Shown: positions 25,887-34,819 of the stretch, in pieces | How positions within the stretch are numbered: the stretch's first letter is position 1 | How the letters are laid out: each line of letters starts with the position of its first letter | NCBI GenBank assembly: GCA_934663775.1 | Contig: CAKUKU010000012.1 | Coordinates: forward strand, 1-54,107 | DNA from: an uncultured Ellagibacter sp. | Lineage (GTDB): Bacteria; Actinomycetota; Coriobacteriia; Coriobacteriales; Eggerthellaceae | DNA length: 54,107 nucleotides | Direction of reading: 5' to 3' | The notes under the pieces: model-generated | What the model was told of the DNA's origin: nothing | Seen by the model: the letters and a program-made list of their open reading frames with translations, nothing else | Database searches by the model: none | Made by a program: the position numbers and the translations under genes

Positions 25887-26396
25887 ATGGGGGAGAGGAA
25901 AGCCGCCGTTTTCTGCGTGGGAAACCGGCTCATGCTCGACGAGGGTGTGGGGCCTGCCGTATACGATACCGTGCTGCGTGATTATGAGGTTCCTGAAAAT
26001 GTGCGCCTCTTCGACGTCGGTTGCATGAGCTTAGACATGCTTCCCTACGTGGAGAGCTTCGACGTGATCATCACGGTCGATGCGGTTGATGGCACAGGCG
26101 ATGCCCCGGGTACGGTGTACCGCTTCTCGCCCGACGCCATGGCCAGGCATACAGGCGCGATGGCCTCGCTGCACGATTTGAGGCTCGTCGACCTTTTCGA
26201 CGCCGCGTCGCTTCTTGGGTACGAGGCCGAAGGCTATTGCCTGGGGATGCAGGTTGCCAACATGTCTCCTTCCGGGTATGCGATGGATTTGACCGAGCCT
26301 GTGCGCTCGGCGCTCCCCCTTTTGGTGGAAACGCTCGTCGCCGAGTTGCATCGCCGCGGCTTTTACCTGAAAAAGAGGCCGCTTGCTTCCGAATAG
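25887..26396 (+). CDS. hyaD: Hydrogenase maturation protease
   Basis: 169-aa nickel-dependent endopeptidase of the HyaD/HybD/HycI family, which clips the C-terminal tail of the large subunit after nickel insertion. The family opening is CVGNRLMLDEGVG, with E19 as a nickel ligand; an internal Asp in ITVDAVDGTG and a His near LHDLRLVDL are the likely remaining ligands. The ATG at 25887 is supported by alignment to the GN-L--DEGVG start. The pleiotropic hyp genes needed for cofactor assembly are not in this window. Confidence 0.9.
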   Translation: MGERKAAVFCVGNRLMLDEGVGPAVYDTVLRDYEVPENVRLFDVGCMSLDMLPYVESFDVIITVDAVDGTGDAPGTVYRFSPDAMARHTGAMASLHDLRLVDLFDAASLLGYEAEGYCLGMQVANMSPSGYAMDLTEPVRSALPLLVETLVAELHRRGFYLKKRPLASE

Positions 26397-26408
26397 CGCA
26401 GGCTGGAT

Positions 26409-26438
26409 TTGCGTTATTTGAGTGGTGCATGATATTAT
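26409..26438 (+). promoter_or_regulatory. Promoter of the rhodanese/TVP38 operon
   Basis: TTGCGT (26409-26414), an 18-bp spacer and TATTAT (26433-26438). The resulting leader of about 170 nt before the lipoprotein gene shows no riboswitch that I recognise. Confidence 0.55.
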
Positions 26439-26617
26439 CTCACACGGCCTTACCAACCGAATGCCCATTCTGCAACGGGTATTATCGGGCAAGTTATTCG
26501 CGCCTTTCTGCCTTGCGCGCGGTGCCCAGATCAAGGGTGGGCTTTAGGTCATGGCGATTCTGCGTCGTCTTGAAGGCTGACAATCTCGTACAAATCAATA
26601 TAAGGAGATGCTTCACC

Positions 26618-27145
26618 ATGATGAAGAAGGTTTTCGCTGTCGTATGCACTCTCGCCCTCGCGGGCGGCGTCCTCGCTGGTTGCTCGGGCAATTCCGACAA
26701 CGCCGAGAAGAAGTCCGATTCTGCCGCTACCGAGCAGAAGGCTGCGGCCACCGACGAGGTCAAGGCTCCCGAGTCCGACGTCGCCATGAAGTACATCACC
26801 CCAGCGGATGCCGAGGCTAACCTTGATTCCTCCGATTACGTGTTCATCGACCTGCGCAAGGCCGATGACTATAAGGCGGGCCATATCAAGGGCGCTATCG
26901 CGGCTGACATGGACGCTTGCAAGGGCGGCGACTTCCAGAACGGCGTCGACACGATGAAGGCGGCCCTTAAGGACGCTACTGGTTCCGAGAACGGCGCGGA
27001 CAAGAAGCTTGTGCTCATCTGCTACTCTGGCAAGAGCTATGCCCAGGCCGGCACCAACGTGCTTTCCGTCATCGACGCGAACATGGACAACGTGTTCACT
27101 CTCGAGGGCGGCATGAAGGCTTGGACCGGCGCAACCGAAGCTTAG
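26618..27145 (+). CDS. Rhodanese-domain lipoprotein
   Basis: 175 aa. A signal peptide ends in a lipobox GVLAGC, placing lipidated Cys22 at the outer membrane face. An Ala/Lys/Glu-rich linker follows (25-55), then a single rhodanese domain (about 60-172) with DLRKADDYKAGHIKGA and active-site loop CYSGKSYAQ (C135). Extracytoplasmic rhodaneses carry persulfide sulfur or selenium or act in thiol chemistry. AAGGAG precedes the ATG at 26618. It is the first gene of a five-gene unit with two TVP38 proteins, a CCG-domain protein and a glycosyltransferase. Confidence 0.88.
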   Translation: MMKKVFAVVCTLALAGGVLAGCSGNSDNAEKKSDSAATEQKAAATDEVKAPESDVAMKYITPADAEANLDSSDYVFIDLRKADDYKAGHIKGAIAADMDACKGGDFQNGVDTMKAALKDATGSENGADKKLVLICYSGKSYAQAGTNVLSVIDANMDNVFTLEGGMKAWTGATEA

Positions 27146-27164
27146 TTTCCCCAGGTAGGAATTT

Positions 27165-27962
27165 ATGGCTTTCAAGCGCAACGCTTGGGCATCGCGAATC
27201 GCCATCGCGGTCTTTGTCGTGGCGGCCGCTGTGGCGTATTTCGCTGTTCCGAGCGTGAACTCATTCGTGAACGATCTGTGTCGCCGTTTCTCGACCGGTG
27301 ACTTCGCGGAGATGCGCGATTTCATGGCGTCGTATGGCGCATGGGCCGCCGTGGTGTCGTTTGCCCTGATGATCTTCCAGTCGGTTGCGGCACCCCTGCC
27401 TGCTTTCATCCTGACGTTCGCGAACGCGAACCTGTTCGGCTGGTGGCAGGGCGCGATTCTGTCGTGGACGAGCGCCATGGCGGGAGCGGCGGTCTGCTTT
27501 TGGATTGCTCGGTCGCTTGGGCGCGAAGCGGTCGAGAAGCTGTGCTCGAAGACGGGACTTGCGACCATTGAGCGGTTTTTCGAGCGGCATGGAGACCAAA
27601 GCGTGCTCATCGCGCGCCTGCTCCCGTTCGTCTCGTTCGACTTCGTGAGCTACTTCGCGGGCTTGACCTCGATGTCTTTCAAGGGCTTCATGATTGCGAC
27701 GGGCATTGGGCAGCTTCCGGCGACGATCGTGTACTCCTATGTGGGCGGCATGCTCACCGGTGGCGCGAAAATGCTGGTCACGGCCCTGCTTATTCTCTTT
27801 GCCCTCGCGGCGCTCGCTGTTTTAGCGCGGCAGCTCTACCGCGAGCACGCATCGCGCGGCAAGGAGGGGACGGACGCGGCGGCGTGCGCGTCGCAGGGCG
27901 CGGTCGAGCCCGATGTGCCGTGTGCAGACGATACGGCGGACGCTCGGGAGGGTACGTGCTGA
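27165..27962 (+). CDS. TVP38/TMEM64 (VTT-domain) membrane protein 1
   Basis: 265 aa with an N-terminal membrane segment (about 10-28) and the VTT/SNARE-associated domain at about 60-225. Typical features are VAAPLPAFILTFANANLFGW, the re-entrant-like GLTSMSFKGF region and an Arg in LIARLLPFVSFDFV. The family (DedA superfamily relatives) includes lipid scramblases and transporters; the bacterial substrate is unknown. The last 40 residues are a hydrophilic acidic tail with two cysteines. It starts 19 bp after the lipoprotein gene and overlaps the next gene by a few bases. Confidence 0.85.
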   Translation: MAFKRNAWASRIAIAVFVVAAAVAYFAVPSVNSFVNDLCRRFSTGDFAEMRDFMASYGAWAAVVSFALMIFQSVAAPLPAFILTFANANLFGWWQGAILSWTSAMAGAAVCFWIARSLGREAVEKLCSKTGLATIERFFERHGDQSVLIARLLPFVSFDFVSYFAGLTSMSFKGFMIATGIGQLPATIVYSYVGGMLTGGAKMLVTALLILFALAALAVLARQLYREHASRGKEGTDAAACASQGAVEPDVPCADDTADAREGTC

Positions 27963-28711
27963 GTCTCGGCGATTCTCAAGGGAGCCCTCAGGGTTCGTCA
28001 TCGTCCTTTCCGAAATGGGTCAAACCGGCGGTGTTCGCCTGTTTGGCCCTTCTTGTCGTGGCCGCAAGCGTCCTTCTCGGCGGGGAAGCGGGCCTTGCCG
28101 CGTTCGGGCCGTGGGCGAATCTGGAAACGCTCGTGCAGGAGAACCTTGCGCTCTCCCTTGCGGTGTACTTTCTGTGCACGGTGGCGGGCTGCACGGTGCT
28201 CGTGCTGCCGGGCATGGTGTTCGCGTTGGCGGCGGGTGCGCTCTTCGGTCCCGTTTTAGGGACAATCGCGTGCGTCGTGGCGGCGACGGTGGGTGCGGTT
28301 CTGTCGTTTCTCGTCGGCCGCTTCTTCCTGCGCGATGCAGTGCGGCCGCGCGCCCTTCGCAACGCCTATCTTCGTCGATGGCTTTTCGAGGAGACGGGCG
28401 TGAACGCTGTGGTCCTGCTCGCGATCACACGGCTTGTGCCCCTGTTCCCGTACAACCTGCAAAACTTCGCATACGGGGTAACCGATATGAAGGTTGCGAC
28501 ATATGCGGCGTTTTCGTTTCTGTTCATGATTCCCGGCACCGCGATGTACGTGCTTGCTGGCGCCGGCGTGTCGCAGGGTGCGTCGGGCTTGTGGTGCTTT
28601 GCGTGTGCCTTGGGCGTCGGCGCGGTGGTGGTTGGAGTGGCTGTGGTGCTGAAGAGGCGCTACGGCCTGGAAGATGCGATTTCGAGTAACGATGGGGAAG
28701 GGGGAGAGTAG
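27956..28711 (+). CDS. TVP38/TMEM64 (VTT-domain) membrane protein 2
   Basis: 251 aa, second VTT protein of the operon and only distantly similar to the first. An N-terminal TM segment (about 22-42) is followed by VLPGMVFALAAGALFGPVLG and ITRLVPLFPYNLQNFAYGVT, both characteristic family segments. The GTG at 27956 overlaps the upstream TGA and has GGGAGGGT at good spacing, which implies translational coupling. Two different VTT proteins in tandem suggest a heteromeric membrane unit, which is inference. Confidence 0.85.
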   Translation: MLSLGDSQGSPQGSSSSFPKWVKPAVFACLALLVVAASVLLGGEAGLAAFGPWANLETLVQENLALSLAVYFLCTVAGCTVLVLPGMVFALAAGALFGPVLGTIACVVAATVGAVLSFLVGRFFLRDAVRPRALRNAYLRRWLFEETGVNAVVLLAITRLVPLFPYNLQNFAYGVTDMKVATYAAFSFLFMIPGTAMYVLAGAGVSQGASGLWCFACALGVGAVVVGVAVVLKRRYGLEDAISSNDGEGGE

Positions 28712-28714
28712 ACG

Positions 28715-29536
28715 ATGGGCTTGTCTTCGCTTCCCTCGAAGTTGACTGCCTTCGAGAAGACGAACTACGTTTTCAAGAACTGGCGCCATGCGAGCGCGGG
28801 GAGCGTTGTTTTCCCTGGTTGCGGCTTCACTTCGTTTTTCCCGAAGACGCTTGTAGCCCTTAAGGACGCGCTGCGCCCTGTTTCCGGCGTGAGCTTCGCC
28901 CTTGATTGCTGCGGCCTGCCGCTTGAGGGGTTGAAGGGCCCCGAGGCGTATCGTGCGGAGCTTTCGCGCGTCGAGGAGCGCCTGGTGCGTGTTGGTGCGC
29001 GCGAAGTGGTGCCGCTCTGCCCGAATTGCGGCTCGGCGTTCACGGAGGTGCTCGACCGGTCTATTTCTCAGGTTACTATCTATGCTTGCCTTCGCGATCT
29101 TGCCGAGCGCGGGCTCATCGACTGCGCGCGCGTTGCGACTCCCGGTGCGGTGTTCGTTCCCTGTCCCGATCGTGCGCATCGAGAATGGCTTGATGACCTG
29201 GCATATTTCCTCGAGCCCTCGGTATTCGTGTCGGAATGCTCGGCTTGCTGCGGTGCTGCCTTCGAGCTTTCTCAGCCTGAAGCCTCGTTTGTCGCTGCAA
29301 AGCGCGTGCTGGAGTCGGTTGCGCGCGAGTGCGCCCGTGCGGGCATGGAGGAACCCGTGTTGTACGTGTATTGCGCATCGTGTGCGGGCAAGCTCGAGCG
29401 GGCACGTCGCCAGTGCTCGGACGGCCTTGCCGGCAACGTTCGGGTGGTCCACGCGCTGTCGGCCCTGATGGGGGTAGATGAAGCACCGGCAGTTTCGACG
29501 ACGGTGCTCAATCGGGCGAAGGCGGCAATCCGATGA
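28715..29536 (+). CDS. CCG-domain cysteine-rich (Fe-S/redox) protein
   Basis: 273-aa soluble protein with two cysteine-rich CCG-type modules. The first has FPGCGFTSF, LDCCGLPLEG and CPNCGSAF; the second has SECSACCGAAF and YCASCAGKL. This is the domain of heterodisulfide reductase subunit B and glycerol-3-phosphate dehydrogenase subunit C, which binds a noncanonical [4Fe-4S] cluster for thiol or disulfide chemistry. No ferredoxin-type cluster motif is present. It starts three bases after the VTT gene and overlaps the glycosyltransferase by ATGA. Function is unknown; redox processing of a sulfur or selenium compound is a guess from context. Confidence 0.8.
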   Translation: MGLSSLPSKLTAFEKTNYVFKNWRHASAGSVVFPGCGFTSFFPKTLVALKDALRPVSGVSFALDCCGLPLEGLKGPEAYRAELSRVEERLVRVGAREVVPLCPNCGSAFTEVLDRSISQVTIYACLRDLAERGLIDCARVATPGAVFVPCPDRAHREWLDDLAYFLEPSVFVSECSACCGAAFELSQPEASFVAAKRVLESVARECARAGMEEPVLYVYCASCAGKLERARRQCSDGLAGNVRVVHALSALMGVDEAPAVSTTVLNRAKAAIR

Positions 29537-30264
29537 GCGCGCGGGTGGCAGTCGAGAGTAGTCAATGTCCGAAGAGCATTTCGGTCATCGTGCCTGTTTT
29601 CAACGAGGCGTCCACCATCGATGCGCTGCAGGACCAATTCGACCGCATTGATTTCGCGGGAAGTCGCTGCGAGGTGATCTTCGTCGACGGCGGCAGCACC
29701 GACGGTACGCGAGACCGTGTGCGTGCTCCTTATCGCCTCATCGACCAGGAGGGACGCGGGCGCGGTGGCGCGCTCAACACGGGGGCGCGAGCGGCAGCGG
29801 GCGAGGTACTCTTCTTCCTCCATTGCGACAGCGTGCTTCCCGAGGGGGCCTTCCGCGAAATCGGCGAGGTTTTATCGCGTGTGCGCGTCGGGACGTTCGG
29901 TATCCGCTTCAGCGAGCTGACCCCGGTGCTCATGCTGTGTCAGGTGATGTCCAACCTGCGGGTGAGGTTCCGCCATATCTCCTACGGCGACCAGGGCCTT
30001 TTCGTCGAGAGAGACCTGTTTTTCAAGGCGGGGATGTTTCCCGACGTGCCGCTTATGGAGGACTTCCAATTCGCTTTGAACCTGAAGCGCCTCGGCGAGC
30101 CCATCGGCATGACCAGGGATCGTATACGCACGTCAGCGCGACGTTTTCCCAATGGGGAGATCAATCGTCTCCGGGTGTGGGTAAACATGGCGCGCCTCCG
30201 CTCGCGCTATGTGAAGGGGGCGTCGCCTGAGGAGCTTGCCCTCGTGTACGGCAACGTTCGGTAG
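29533..30264 (+). CDS. Family 2 glycosyltransferase (TIGR04283-like)
   Basis: 243-aa GT-A glycosyltransferase. It opens ISVIVPVFNEASTI, has VDGGSTDGTRD, and a metal-binding-type FLHCDS motif near residue 96. The GRGGALNTGARAAAGEVLFFLHCD style matches the TIGR04283 group (rSAM/selenodomain-associated transferase 2), often called arsenosugar-type glycosyltransferases. No membrane anchor is seen. It is the last gene of the operon and overlaps the CCG gene by four bases. No radical SAM or ArsM partner lies in the window, so the acceptor is open. Confidence 0.82.
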   Translation: MSARVAVESSQCPKSISVIVPVFNEASTIDALQDQFDRIDFAGSRCEVIFVDGGSTDGTRDRVRAPYRLIDQEGRGRGGALNTGARAAAGEVLFFLHCDSVLPEGAFREIGEVLSRVRVGTFGIRFSELTPVLMLCQVMSNLRVRFRHISYGDQGLFVERDLFFKAGMFPDVPLMEDFQFALNLKRLGEPIGMTRDRIRTSARRFPNGEINRLRVWVNMARLRSRYVKGASPEELALVYGNVR

Positions 30265-30307
30265 GGTGCTTGCGGGAGAGCCTTCGCTCGCGGGGCGGCT
30301 CCAATCG

Positions 30308-30970
30308 CTATTTCTTCCCGCAGCTCGGGCAGACGTCGGCAAGAAAACACTCCTCGCACTTGGGCCGCCGCGCGATGCACGTTTCGCGCCCGAAGAGCAC
30401 CCATTGATGGTTGATCGGCCCCCAAAAGTCGCGTGGGTAGAGCTTGAGCAAGGCGGTTTCCGTTTTTGCGGGCGTGTCGGCCGAGGGGCCGACGAGCTTC
30501 AGCTTGTGCGCGATTCGAAAGACGTGCGTGTCGACAGCGATGCCTTCGACGATCCCGAATGCCTCGTTGAGCACTACGTTCGCGGTTTTCCTTCCCACGC
30601 CGGGGAGCTTTTGCAGTTCGTCGATATCCCGCGGGACCTCCCCACCGTACTCTGAGACCACCAGTTGCGCGCACTTCACGCAATTCGCGGCCTTCGTGCG
30701 ATAGAAGCCGATGGCTCGGATGATCTCTTCGACGTCGTTGACGTCGGCCGACGCGAGGTCGGCGGGGGTGGGGTAGCGCTTCCAGAGTGCGGGCGTCACC
30801 TTGTTCACGCCTTTATCGGTCGTTTGTGCGGAAAGCAATACGGCTATGACCAGGCGAAACGGGTCGCAATCGTAATGTAGAGCGCATTCCGCCTTGGGGT
30901 AGTGCTCATTCATTCGGCGGGCGATTTCGATGGCTCGCTCGCGTTTCGCGGCGACGGTCTCACGGGGCAT
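30308..30970 (-). CDS. nth: Endonuclease III
   Basis: 220-aa base-excision glycosylase/AP lyase for oxidised pyrimidines. HhH motif LPGVGRKTANVV with catalytic Lys128, then catalytic Asp147 in VDTHVFR. Fe-S ligands C198, C205, C208 and C214 have the canonical C-X6-C-X2-C-X5-C spacing. All active-site residues are intact, in contrast to the MutY-like protein elsewhere in the window. It is convergent with the glycosyltransferase gene (43 bp apart) with only a poor hairpin between. Confidence 0.96.
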   Translation of the reverse strand: MPRETVAAKRERAIEIARRMNEHYPKAECALHYDCDPFRLVIAVLLSAQTTDKGVNKVTPALWKRYPTPADLASADVNDVEEIIRAIGFYRTKAANCVKCAQLVVSEYGGEVPRDIDELQKLPGVGRKTANVVLNEAFGIVEGIAVDTHVFRIAHKLKLVGPSADTPAKTETALLKLYPRDFWGPINHQWVLFGRETCIARRPKCEECFLADVCPSCGKK

Positions 30971-31028
30971 GGCTCATCCTTTCCTCTCCGCTGAAAGTAT
31001 AGCGGCTTCTTCGGGGTTCGAGGGAATG

Positions 31029-31074
31029 AGTGCACGCTTGAACCCGAATTCTGGCACGAAGCGTGTACTTTTTT
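31029..31074 (+). terminator. Plus-strand terminator beyond nth
   Basis: AGTGCACGCTT (31029-31039) pairs with AAGCGTGTACT (31059-31069, one G-T pair), followed by six T (31069-31074). The T-tract is only on the plus strand. No plus gene lies nearby upstream except the operon ending at 30264, so its transcript may run antisense through nth to stop here. Confidence 0.65.
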
Positions 31075-31113
31075 GAATCATCGTGATGGTTTGGGAGATG
31101 CGGGCATGGGCGG

Positions 31114-31143
31114 TTGGGGTGCGAAGGCTCGCTGTGATACACT
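31114..31143 (+). promoter_or_regulatory. Promoter of mfd
   Basis: TTGGGG (31114-31119), an 18-bp spacer and TACACT (31138-31143), about 130 bp before mfd, within the 309-bp gap 30971-31279. Confidence 0.5.
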
Positions 31144-31279
31144 TGCGCTTGGAAATTCCCTGTTGGGAACAATATCAAAACTGAAGCCGTATTCGCGTTT
31201 CCCCTCATAAAGGTGCGCGATGCGGCTCTTTGTGCTGTCTGCGGGCTGTTTCGCCTTGCAGACGCTTGGAAGGACGCGC

Positions 31280-34200
31280 ATGCTCATCGATTCGCTGACG
31301 TTCGTGCTCGAGAAGTCGGGCGCGCTGGATGACTTTTGGGGAAAGCTCGACGCGGGAACCGATGCGACGCTCGGTGTCGCGTCATCTGCGCGTCCCTTCC
31401 TCGCGAGCGCTCAGTTCTCGCGCTCGCCGCGCCCGACGCTCGTCGTCGTCGCAGGTGAGGATGCCGCTATTGCCTTCGCTCGCAATATGGCAGCTTATTT
31501 GGGGGAAGACCGCGTGCTGCTGTTCCCCGAGCGTGCCGATACCCCCTTCTCCCCGAAGACGCCCGATGCTCGCAAGGTCGCCCGCCGTATGGAGGCCGCC
31601 TTCTCGCTCGCATGCGGCAGGCCGCGCGTCGTCGTGGCAAGCGCCCGCGCGCTCATCAGGATGATGCCGCCGAAAGAAAGCCTGGTGGCGGCACCCCTCG
31701 TGTTCGAGGCGGGGATCGAGCTTGCCGATACGGCGCGGGAAGGCGAGGCGGCGCTCCCAAGCCCGATGCGCGAGCGCTGCCGCGTTGAGGCTTTCGAGGA
31801 CGTGGCCCGCGCGCTTGAAGATCGCGGCTACGTGAACACCGGCGAGCTCGACGGGCAGGGCACCTTCGGTGTGCATGGAGGCACGATCGACGTGTTCCCC
31901 GGCAACCTCACCTATCCTGTGCGCATCGACTTCTTTGGAGACGAAGTGGACGAGATCAGGCGCATCGTCCCCTCGACGGGGCAGACCATCTCCCCGCTCT
32001 CGCGCGTCGAGATATTCCCGGTGCGCGAATACTCCTGTTCAGCGGAGGCAATCGCCCGCGCCCGCAAGAAGATCGCAGCTCCCGCGAAATCGAACGCGGT
32101 TTTGCGCGACATGCTCGAGAAGCTCGATGGCGGGCTTCGCTTCGAGGGCGCCGATGCGCTGCTCCCGTATCTTTACGACAAGCCGGTGACGCTCGGCGCA
32201 TGGGCGGGCCCCAATACGATGACGTGCCTTATCGAGCCGCGCTCGCTCTTCGACGACGCCACGCATGCGTATGAGGAAATAGAGGCGCGCGCGAAGGGGA
32301 CGAAGATTCCCGTGGTGGGGCTCTACGCTGGGCCGACCGCGCTCGACTTTGGCGGGGGCGTTCGCGCGACGTACGTGTCGATCATGCGCGTCGGCGGCAC
32401 GATCGACGTCGAGCTTCCCGTGAAGCGCGTTGAGGTTGCCGGGCATCCCGACAAGCTGTTCGGTCGACTGGTGAATCTCGTCGAGGGCGGCAACACCGTG
32501 GCTCTTTGCGCGCCGGAGCCGCGCGCGCGACATGACATCGAGCTTGCGCTCGTCGACAACGGCATCGCCTTCCAGGAGGCGCTCGACGCGAACTTCTCAG
32601 AGTTGGACGGCCTTTCAGGCGACGGTTCGGCGAAGCGGCGTCTTCGCAGGTCAGTGGTGAATGTTGTCGACATCGACGTCCCCTTGGGAATGATATTCCC
32701 GAAAGCGAAGCTCGCGATCGTGGCGCTCTCCGACACCCAGGGCACCCAGACGACGGCCCGCGCGCGCAGGCGGACCGACATCACGGAGGTGACCTTCCCC
32801 TATAAGCCGGGCGACTACGTCGTCCACGCTGCTCACGGCGTCGCTTTCTTCGAAGACCTCGTGCGGCGCGAGATTGATGGCACGGCGCGCGACTACCTGC
32901 TTTTGAAGTATGCGGAAGGCGATAAGCTGTTCGTGCCAGTCGAGCAGCTCGACCGCGTGACGCGCTACGTGGGTCCCGAGGGGGCAAGCCCGCGCCTCAC
33001 CAGGCTAAACACGTCGGATTGGTCGCGCGCGACGGCGAAGGCGCACAAGGCGACCAAGAAGCTCGCGTTCGATCTGGTCGACGTGTACGCGCGCCGTGCG
33101 GCGACGCAGGGTTTCAGCTTCGGCCCGGACACCGCAGCGCAGCGCGAGATGGAGGAGTCGTTCCCCTACGAGGAGACGCCCGACCAGCTCGCGGCCATCG
33201 CCGATGTGAAGGCGGACATGCAAAGCTCGCGCCCGATGGACCGCCTCATCTGCGGCGATGTCGGTTTCGGGAAGACGGAGGTCGCCTTGCGTGCGGCCTT
33301 CAAGGCGACACAGGATGGCAAGCAGGTCATGGTGCTCTGCCCGACGACCATTCTTGCGCAACAGCATTTCGCGAACTTCCACGACCGCTTCGCGCCCTTC
33401 GGTGTGACGGTCGAGGTGCTTTCGCGTTTCCGCACGCCGGCTGAGCAATCGCGGGCGCTGGCGGGGTTCGCCGATGGCAGCGTGTCGGTGCTCGTCGGCA
33501 CGCATCGACTCCTTTCGCGCGACGTGAACCCCTACGACCTGGGACTGGTGATCATCGACGAGGAACAGCGCTTCGGCGTGGGTCATAAGGAGCAGATGAA
33601 GAACCTGCGCGAGTCGATCGATGTCCTGACACTGTCGGCGACGCCGATTCCGCGCACCATGCAGATGTCGCTGTCGGGCGTGCGCGACATGAGCCTGATC
33701 TTGACGCCGCCGGGCGATCGCAGGCCAGTCGAGGTGCATGTGGGCGAATGGGACCCCGACATCGTTTCCGGCGCGATCAGGCGCGAACTTGCGCGCGGCG
33801 GCCAGGTGTATTATGTGAGCAACCGCGTCCACTCGATCGAGGATGCCGTGGCGCGCGTGCAAGCGGCGGCGGGCGAGGCGCGCGTTGGGATCGCGCACGG
33901 GCAGATGTCGCGCGAAGAGCTCGAGCGCGTGATGGAGGACTTCAGCGCAGGCGAACTCGACGTGCTCGTGGCGACGACCATCATCGAGAGCGGCATCGAC
34001 AACCCGCATACGAATACGCTTGTGATCGAGGACGCCCAGCGCCTCGGCTTGGCGCAGATGTACCAGCTAAAAGGGCGTGTCGGGCGCTCGTCGGTGCAGG
34101 CGTACGCGTACTTCATGTTCCCCGATAACGTGAGCCTGACCGAGGAGGCTGAGGCGCGCCTGACCGCGCTCGACGAGCACACCGAGCTCGGCAGTGGCAT

Positions 34201-34819
34201 GCGCATCGCCATGCGCGACCTGGAGATACGCGGCGCGGGAAGCATGCTTGGTGCCGAGCAGTCGGGCAACATGAGCGCAGTCGGCTTCGACCTGTTCGCG
34301 CAAATGCTCGAGCAGGCGGTTGCCGCCACGCGCGAAGGCGATGCGGGCGCCGCCGACGGGCTGCCGCCGGCGCTCTCCGACATCACCGTGAACCTGCCGG
34401 GCCACACCTACCTGCCGGAAGAGTACGTCCCCGATACCGACGAGCGCGTGCTGTGGTACCGAAAGATTGCGTCAGCGGCGACGATGGAGGACGTCGAGGC
34501 CATCGAGCAGGACATGCTCGCCAAGCGGCCGGAAATGCCCGCCGCGGCAAGGAACTTGTTCGCGAAGGCGCGCGTGAAGGCGTTCGCGAACGAGCATCAT
34601 ATGAACACGGTGACGGTCGCGGGCGGAAAGCTCATCGTCGAGCCTGTCGCCGTACCGCGCGACAAGATGGTGCCGATTCGCCGAGCGGGTGGCCGCTATC
34701 TCGCGGAGAAACGCAAGCTTACGCTTCCCATCAGGTATTTCAAGGTCGAAGAAGGCGATGCGCTCTTCGGTGCGGTCCTCGATTTCTTAAAGGAGCTCAG
34801 CGGTGGGGAAGGGGAGTAG
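31280..34819 (+). CDS. mfd: Transcription-repair coupling factor
   Basis: 1179-aa DNA translocase that removes RNA polymerase stalled at lesions and recruits UvrA. Domains in order: UvrB-homology module (1-350), CarD-like RNAP-interaction domain (KPGDYVVHAAHGVAFFED at about 509), SF2 translocase with Walker A GDVGFGKTE at about 659 and DEEQRFG at about 760, the TRG region, and the C-terminal D7 domain. The ATG at 31280 has GGAAGGA five bases upstream. An in-frame ATG at 31220 with AAAGG is the alternative and would add 20 residues. The stop region overlaps the downstream transporter gene. Confidence 0.96.
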   Translation: MLIDSLTFVLEKSGALDDFWGKLDAGTDATLGVASSARPFLASAQFSRSPRPTLVVVAGEDAAIAFARNMAAYLGEDRVLLFPERADTPFSPKTPDARKVARRMEAAFSLACGRPRVVVASARALIRMMPPKESLVAAPLVFEAGIELADTAREGEAALPSPMRERCRVEAFEDVARALEDRGYVNTGELDGQGTFGVHGGTIDVFPGNLTYPVRIDFFGDEVDEIRRIVPSTGQTISPLSRVEIFPVREYSCSAEAIARARKKIAAPAKSNAVLRDMLEKLDGGLRFEGADALLPYLYDKPVTLGAWAGPNTMTCLIEPRSLFDDATHAYEEIEARAKGTKIPVVGLYAGPTALDFGGGVRATYVSIMRVGGTIDVELPVKRVEVAGHPDKLFGRLVNLVEGGNTVALCAPEPRARHDIELALVDNGIAFQEALDANFSELDGLSGDGSAKRRLRRSVVNVVDIDVPLGMIFPKAKLAIVALSDTQGTQTTARARRRTDITEVTFPYKPGDYVVHAAHGVAFFEDLVRREIDGTARDYLLLKYAEGDKLFVPVEQLDRVTRYVGPEGASPRLTRLNTSDWSRATAKAHKATKKLAFDLVDVYARRAATQGFSFGPDTAAQREMEESFPYEETPDQLAAIADVKADMQSSRPMDRLICGDVGFGKTEVALRAAFKATQDGKQVMVLCPTTILAQQHFANFHDRFAPFGVTVEVLSRFRTPAEQSRALAGFADGSVSVLVGTHRLLSRDVNPYDLGLVIIDEEQRFGVGHKEQMKNLRESIDVLTLSATPIPRTMQMSLSGVRDMSLILTPPGDRRPVEVHVGEWDPDIVSGAIRRELARGGQVYYVSNRVHSIEDAVARVQAAAGEARVGIAHGQMSREELERVMEDFSAGELDVLVATTIIESGIDNPHTNTLVIEDAQRLGLAQMYQLKGRVGRSSVQAYAYFMFPDNVSLTEEAEARLTALDEHTELGSGMRIAMRDLEIRGAGSMLGAEQSGNMSAVGFDLFAQMLEQAVAATREGDAGAADGLPPALSDITVNLPGHTYLPEEYVPDTDERVLWYRKIASAATMEDVEAIEQDMLAKRPEMPAAARNLFAKARVKAFANEHHMNTVTVAGGKLIVEPVAVPRDKMVPIRRAGGRYLAEKRKLTLPIRYFKVEEGDALFGAVLDFLKELSGGEGE

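Noticed and set aside
26439..26617. Possible riboswitch in the rhodanese operon leader
   Set aside because: The leader is long enough, but no conserved core of a known class could be recognised.
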